Assembly: GCA_009885205.1 (NCBI GenBank)
Contig: VFLE01000093.1
Span: forward strand, 1 to 6,744
Length of the DNA stretch: 6,744 bases
Direction of reading: 5' to 3'
DNA from: Candidatus Shapirobacteria bacterium
GTDB taxonomy: Bacteria > Patescibacteriota > Microgenomatia > UBA12405
The notes beneath the pieces are model-generated. The model was not told the DNA's origin. It worked only from the letters and a program-made list of their open reading frames with translations, and did no database searches. Positions 3,801 through 6,744 of this stretch are shown one piece after another (position 1 is the first letter of the stretch; every line of letters begins with the position of its first letter). A program made the translations under genes and the position numbers.

Positions 3801-5189
3801 GTGAAAAAGATTGTTTTATTTTTAATTTTGTTTTTATTTAATAGCTCACTGGTTTTGGGTCAAAGCCCAGAATTTACTTTTACGAAAACTGGACCAACAA
3901 CAGTAACAGGACCGATTATTAGTCGGGCTCATACCTATGACAGTGCTCCATCGGCGATACAAGAAGGCAATGAAATCAAAGTATGGTATTGCGGTGGCGG
4001 GGCGGTGGGTGACCCTTATCATGGTCATGATTCGGTATATTATGCATCGTATAATGCGACAACTGGTGCACCAATTACCCAACCGCGGCGAGTAGTATGG
4101 GTAACATTAAACGATGCTTTTGATGATGGAGATATGGCGTGCGCCGTGACAGTAGTAAAGACCTCGCAATATAAAATGTGGTATGAATGTGCCCCGCGAA
4201 TTTATCGTAAGGATAACAATCAACTGCAGAGTAGCTTTACTCAGATTTGTCATGCGGCTAGTGATGATGGAATTAATTGGCGTAAATTTGAATCTTTGAG
4301 TCCAACAAACTATCGGTTTAACGTCCAATCGAGCGTGGTACAAAATAATCCAGTAAATGCTAGTGCAGTGATTACTTTGTCCCAGGGAATTAAAAATAAT
4401 TTACAATTGGAACGACGGAGTGATGGAAAATTGTATGCCAATTTCAGTGCCGGTACGGGGGGTAGTGATCTTAGGGCTAATTATGGAGTAGGTCACCCGA
4501 CGGCCATTACCTTACCACCGGATTCAAATGGTTATCAACGAATTCAACTTTGGTATTATGATTCCCAAGGAAGTTTTAATAATCGAGTGGTGATGCGGGT
4601 GGAAAGTGGTGATGGTTTTAATTTTGAAACACCAGTAAAAACTAATTTATTAAGTCCTAATAAAATTAAATATGTTAACGTCCCTGTGGGAGGACGTCCA
4701 GGATTTTATGTATCGACGGCAGGTCCGTTTTATTTAAATGTATTTAATTATTCTTGGGATGGGATTAATTGGTTTTGGGGAGATGAGGGGAAGGATTATA
4801 ATTTTTATACTAGTTATTTGGCCAAAAATTTTAATTTGGGCTCAGTGACGGGATGTGTGGTGGGTAGTGGGGCGATGGTGGGAGATCAATATGGTCGGAT
4901 TAACTCGCTTTCAGGAATAAAATTTTTGTCGACAGAAGGTGGGTTTGGAATAAACGATAAACATAAACCGGGGGACAAATGCTATGATGCGGATGAAGAT
5001 AACGATAGGGGAAATAGCATGGATATTTATAATCTGACGGGAAATTTAAATTTTGTAAAAAAAATTGGTGATTTTGATAATAATGGGGTGATAAATTTAG
5101 CTGATTTTGGAGAATGGAAAAAGAAATATTTGGCTGGAACAGAAACATTAACCAGTTTTGCAGTTTGGAAAAAGGCTTATTTAAAATGA
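3801..5189 (+). CDS. Secreted beta-propeller-like protein with C-terminal dockerin-like module, 462 aa
   Basis: GTG start, placed directly before a signal peptide: KK, a hydrophobic core (VLFLILFLF, 5-13) and likely cleavage near G20-Q21. The body shows repeated blade-like units ending in [LMV]WY and S/DG-[IF]-N-[WF] motifs: KVWYCGG (60-66), KMWYECA (125-131) with SDDGINW (154-160), QLWYYDS with SGDGFNF, and NYSWDGINWFW. This resembles five-bladed propellers of glycoside hydrolases (GH43/GH130/GH32-like) that read extracellular glycans; catalytic acids cannot be assigned with confidence. The C-terminus has one good dockerin/EF-hand-type calcium loop (D424, D426, N428, N432, D435 in GDFDNNGVINLAD) followed by a second unit that keeps only the helix-like WKKAYLK. 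Six cysteines fit an exported protein. The stop overlaps the next start (ATGA). The TATACT box sits 6 bases upstream. Confidence 0.75.
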   Translation: MKKIVLFLILFLFNSSLVLGQSPEFTFTKTGPTTVTGPIISRAHTYDSAPSAIQEGNEIKVWYCGGGAVGDPYHGHDSVYYASYNATTGAPITQPRRVVWVTLNDAFDDGDMACAVTVVKTSQYKMWYECAPRIYRKDNNQLQSSFTQICHAASDDGINWRKFESLSPTNYRFNVQSSVVQNNPVNASAVITLSQGIKNNLQLERRSDGKLYANFSAGTGGSDLRANYGVGHPTAITLPPDSNGYQRIQLWYYDSQGSFNNRVVMRVESGDGFNFETPVKTNLLSPNKIKYVNVPVGGRPGFYVSTAGPFYLNVFNYSWDGINWFWGDEGKDYNFYTSYLAKNFNLGSVTGCVVGSGAMVGDQYGRINSLSGIKFLSTEGGFGINDKHKPGDKCYDADEDNDRGNSMDIYNLTGNLNFVKKIGDFDNNGVINLADFGEWKKKYLAGTETLTSFAVWKKAYLK

Positions 5190-6744
5190 AAAAAATAATT
5201 TTAATTATTATTTTATTTTTGGGAATGGCGGGGGAGGTGGGGGCAGCAGAATTGGTAGGTAAGTTGAGTTATATGACAGATCAGGGAGTTTATGGGTCGG
5301 TTTATGACCCGGATTGTCCAAACAATCCAGTATCTGTTCATGTATATCACAATTATCCATCAGAACTAAATGTTATTTGTCAATCTGGCGACTCGTGTCC
5401 ATGGGGAGAGTCTATTTGTCCGAGTACCATTAACCATGGTAAAACAGGCTTTTGGTGTTTGTATCGCCGACCAATTAATTCTGTAACATCTTTAAATAAA
5501 AGCCAAATTAACGTAACTGCTTTAAATGCCTGTGGTAGCGGTAATAGTGTTCAACTCAATGGGACCAGTGTCTCTTCGAACGCAACTATCACGAATTATC
5601 ACTATCGAGAGAACAATACTATTTTTATTGATAAACCAGATTATAAAGTAGGAATCAGCAAACGGTTTGGAGCCGTAGCGGTAGAGTTCTACAACAAAAG
5701 AATTGATCCCTCGATGAATTTAATTATGCCAGACCCTGGGGCAGCATTTAACTCTGCCATCTTTGGTCTTGGTACAGGCACAAGCACAGATCCAGGTAAA
5801 ATTGGAACTGGTATAAACTGCGTCGGTACTCCAGACTTACGTTACAACCCAACACAATCAGGAAGTATTTGTCCGAGTGGCGCAGCTAATCCATACCTTA
5901 TATCTTCAGCTATTGAAAGTTGTACTACCGAGACGGGTGCAAATTGTATGAATATCGGCACTTCTTATGCTGGTCACAGCTTAAAATTTGGTGTTCGTTA
6001 TCGTGGATTCTTTTACCCTAAATCACTTGCACCACAATATGATTGGCAAAGTTACGATGATGTCTACGGGTATATCACATACACTTTTGAAAATAATTAT
6101 ATGCAGGTGGATTATCAGCTATGGAAAACTACTCCAACCACATATGGCATAACTGAACAATTGCTACCAGTGGTGTATATTCAACAATTAACAAAATACA
6201 CGTATCAAAAAAATGGTCAGATTAAAACTATTGATACCACCCCAAACACTTACCCCGATTATGCCATAGATGGAGCAGATGATAGTCGCTGGGTAACGGC
6301 CATAATGTCACCTGGTAATCCCCTCAATAACGGCAATTATTTGACGTTGGCGTTTTATAATAAACCATTTAAGGGTGCGTGTCCCGAGAGAAGAATTTTG
6401 ATGAACTATTTACCTAGTGATGGAAATGCTCAATATAGCGGAGCGGTGTTAAATGCTTTAAAATTTCAACCAGAAATGAATAATTATATAGAATTTAGAG
6501 CATTAGCGTTTCCGTATCGTTACGACCAAACCATACCCGGAAAAGGAAAAATAGTAAACAATTTGGTTGGCACGTATGAAGCAAATGGTGGCCTGATGCC
6601 AAATTGGGAATGTAACATGCCGATACCAACATCTGTCCCACCAACGGCAACTCCAACAACAAAAGCAGCAATATTGGGGGATTATAATGGGGATAAAATT
6701 GTTAATTTGGCGGATTTTGGATTTTGGAAGAGTAAATATTTGGC
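5186..6744 (+). CDS. Secreted Cys-rich protein with C-terminal dockerin-like module, 3' truncated by window (519 codons seen)
   Basis: ATG at 5186 overlaps the previous stop as ATGA, indicating translational coupling; AAAGG at 5171-5175 may be a weak ribosome site. A signal peptide (KKIILIIILFLG, likely cleavage after A20 or A21) leads into a module with GSVYDPDCPNNPVSVHVY (37-54), which resembles the G-W/x-A-x-DPD-x-P...VHVY repeats of secreted proteins. The long body has 12 cysteines (C44 to C476), Thr/Asn/Tyr-rich beta-like sequence and no recognised catalytic signature; a segment near GYITYTF to LLPVVYIQQL looks like a beta-sandwich. A Pro/Thr linker (PTSVPPTATPTT, 481-492) joins it to a dockerin-like loop with D499, N501, D503, N507 and D510, nearly the same as in the upstream protein. 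Base composition of the body differs sharply from both ends. The frame is open to the window edge, so the end is not seen. Confidence 0.75.
   Translation, partial: MKKIILIIILFLGMAGEVGAAELVGKLSYMTDQGVYGSVYDPDCPNNPVSVHVYHNYPSELNVICQSGDSCPWGESICPSTINHGKTGFWCLYRRPINSVTSLNKSQINVTALNACGSGNSVQLNGTSVSSNATITNYHYRENNTIFIDKPDYKVGISKRFGAVAVEFYNKRIDPSMNLIMPDPGAAFNSAIFGLGTGTSTDPGKIGTGINCVGTPDLRYNPTQSGSICPSGAANPYLISSAIESCTTETGANCMNIGTSYAGHSLKFGVRYRGFFYPKSLAPQYDWQSYDDVYGYITYTFENNYMQVDYQLWKTTPTTYGITEQLLPVVYIQQLTKYTYQKNGQIKTIDTTPNTYPDYAIDGADDSRWVTAIMSPGNPLNNGNYLTLAFYNKPFKGACPERRILMNYLPSDGNAQYSGAVLNALKFQPEMNNYIEFRALAFPYRYDQTIPGKGKIVNNLVGTYEANGGLMPNWECNMPIPTSVPPTATPTTKAAILGDYNGDKIVNLADFGFWKSKYL

Noticed and set aside
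4850..4882. Four G-runs that might form a G-quadruplex
   Set aside because: The first loop is 9 bases, the runs encode Gly codons in a strongly G-skewed gene, and similar runs are common across the window.
3846..5148. Minus-strand frames opposite the beta-propeller gene
   Set aside because: They are short, have no domains, and lie wholly inside a gene with a signal peptide and a dockerin-like module.

Overview
The window looks like chromosomal DNA from a low-GC bacterium of the Candidate Phyla Radiation (Patescibacteria), most likely a Microgenomates-type lineage. This is inferred from several traits: standard genetic code, very small genes, almost no Shine-Dalgarno sequences, -10 promoter boxes placed a few bases before start codons, and secreted proteins ending in a dockerin-like calcium-loop module after a Pro/Thr linker. 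No database search was possible, so the lineage call is an inference.

Layout. 1-79: last 25 codons of an S1-domain protein. 80-313: an extended -10 promoter and a 53-codon zinc-motif ORF, followed directly by a second, non-coding copy of the 3' end of the S1 gene. 334-795: two small genes, an unknown 64-aa protein and an 82-aa protein with a sigma-region-4-like helix-turn-helix. 851-2333: a promoter, a possible 27-aa leader ORF and a complete radA (DNA repair) carrying two in-frame copies of a short AT-rich repeat. 2361-2384: probable radA terminator. 2394-2909 (minus strand): a nucleoside deoxyribosyltransferase/DNPH1-like enzyme domain fused to a ribbon-helix-helix (RHH) DNA-binding tail, with a tandem 8-bp repeat at its start that could be its own operator. 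2990-3211: an unrecognised 73-aa protein. 3212-3800: mostly non-coding, with a possible 37-aa basic peptide and a chain of hairpins that ends in an uninterrupted 21-bp stem with five G-U pairs on the + strand. 3801-6744: two translationally coupled secreted proteins (ATGA overlap), both with a signal peptide and a C-terminal dockerin-like module. The first has a beta-propeller-like body. The second runs off the window and has a compositionally foreign body between native-looking ends.

How the parts relate. The left part is core information processing (S1-type RNA binding, RadA) broken up by small accessory ORFs. The middle is a divergent pair with a possible self-regulating nucleotide-active protein. 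The right part is an export operon for cell-surface or extracellular proteins. The best candidates for undescribed biology are the RHH-fused nucleotide enzyme with its tandem boxes, the promoter-plus-ORF cassette between duplicated gene ends, the structured RNA-like region before the dockerin operon, and the mosaic dockerin gene.
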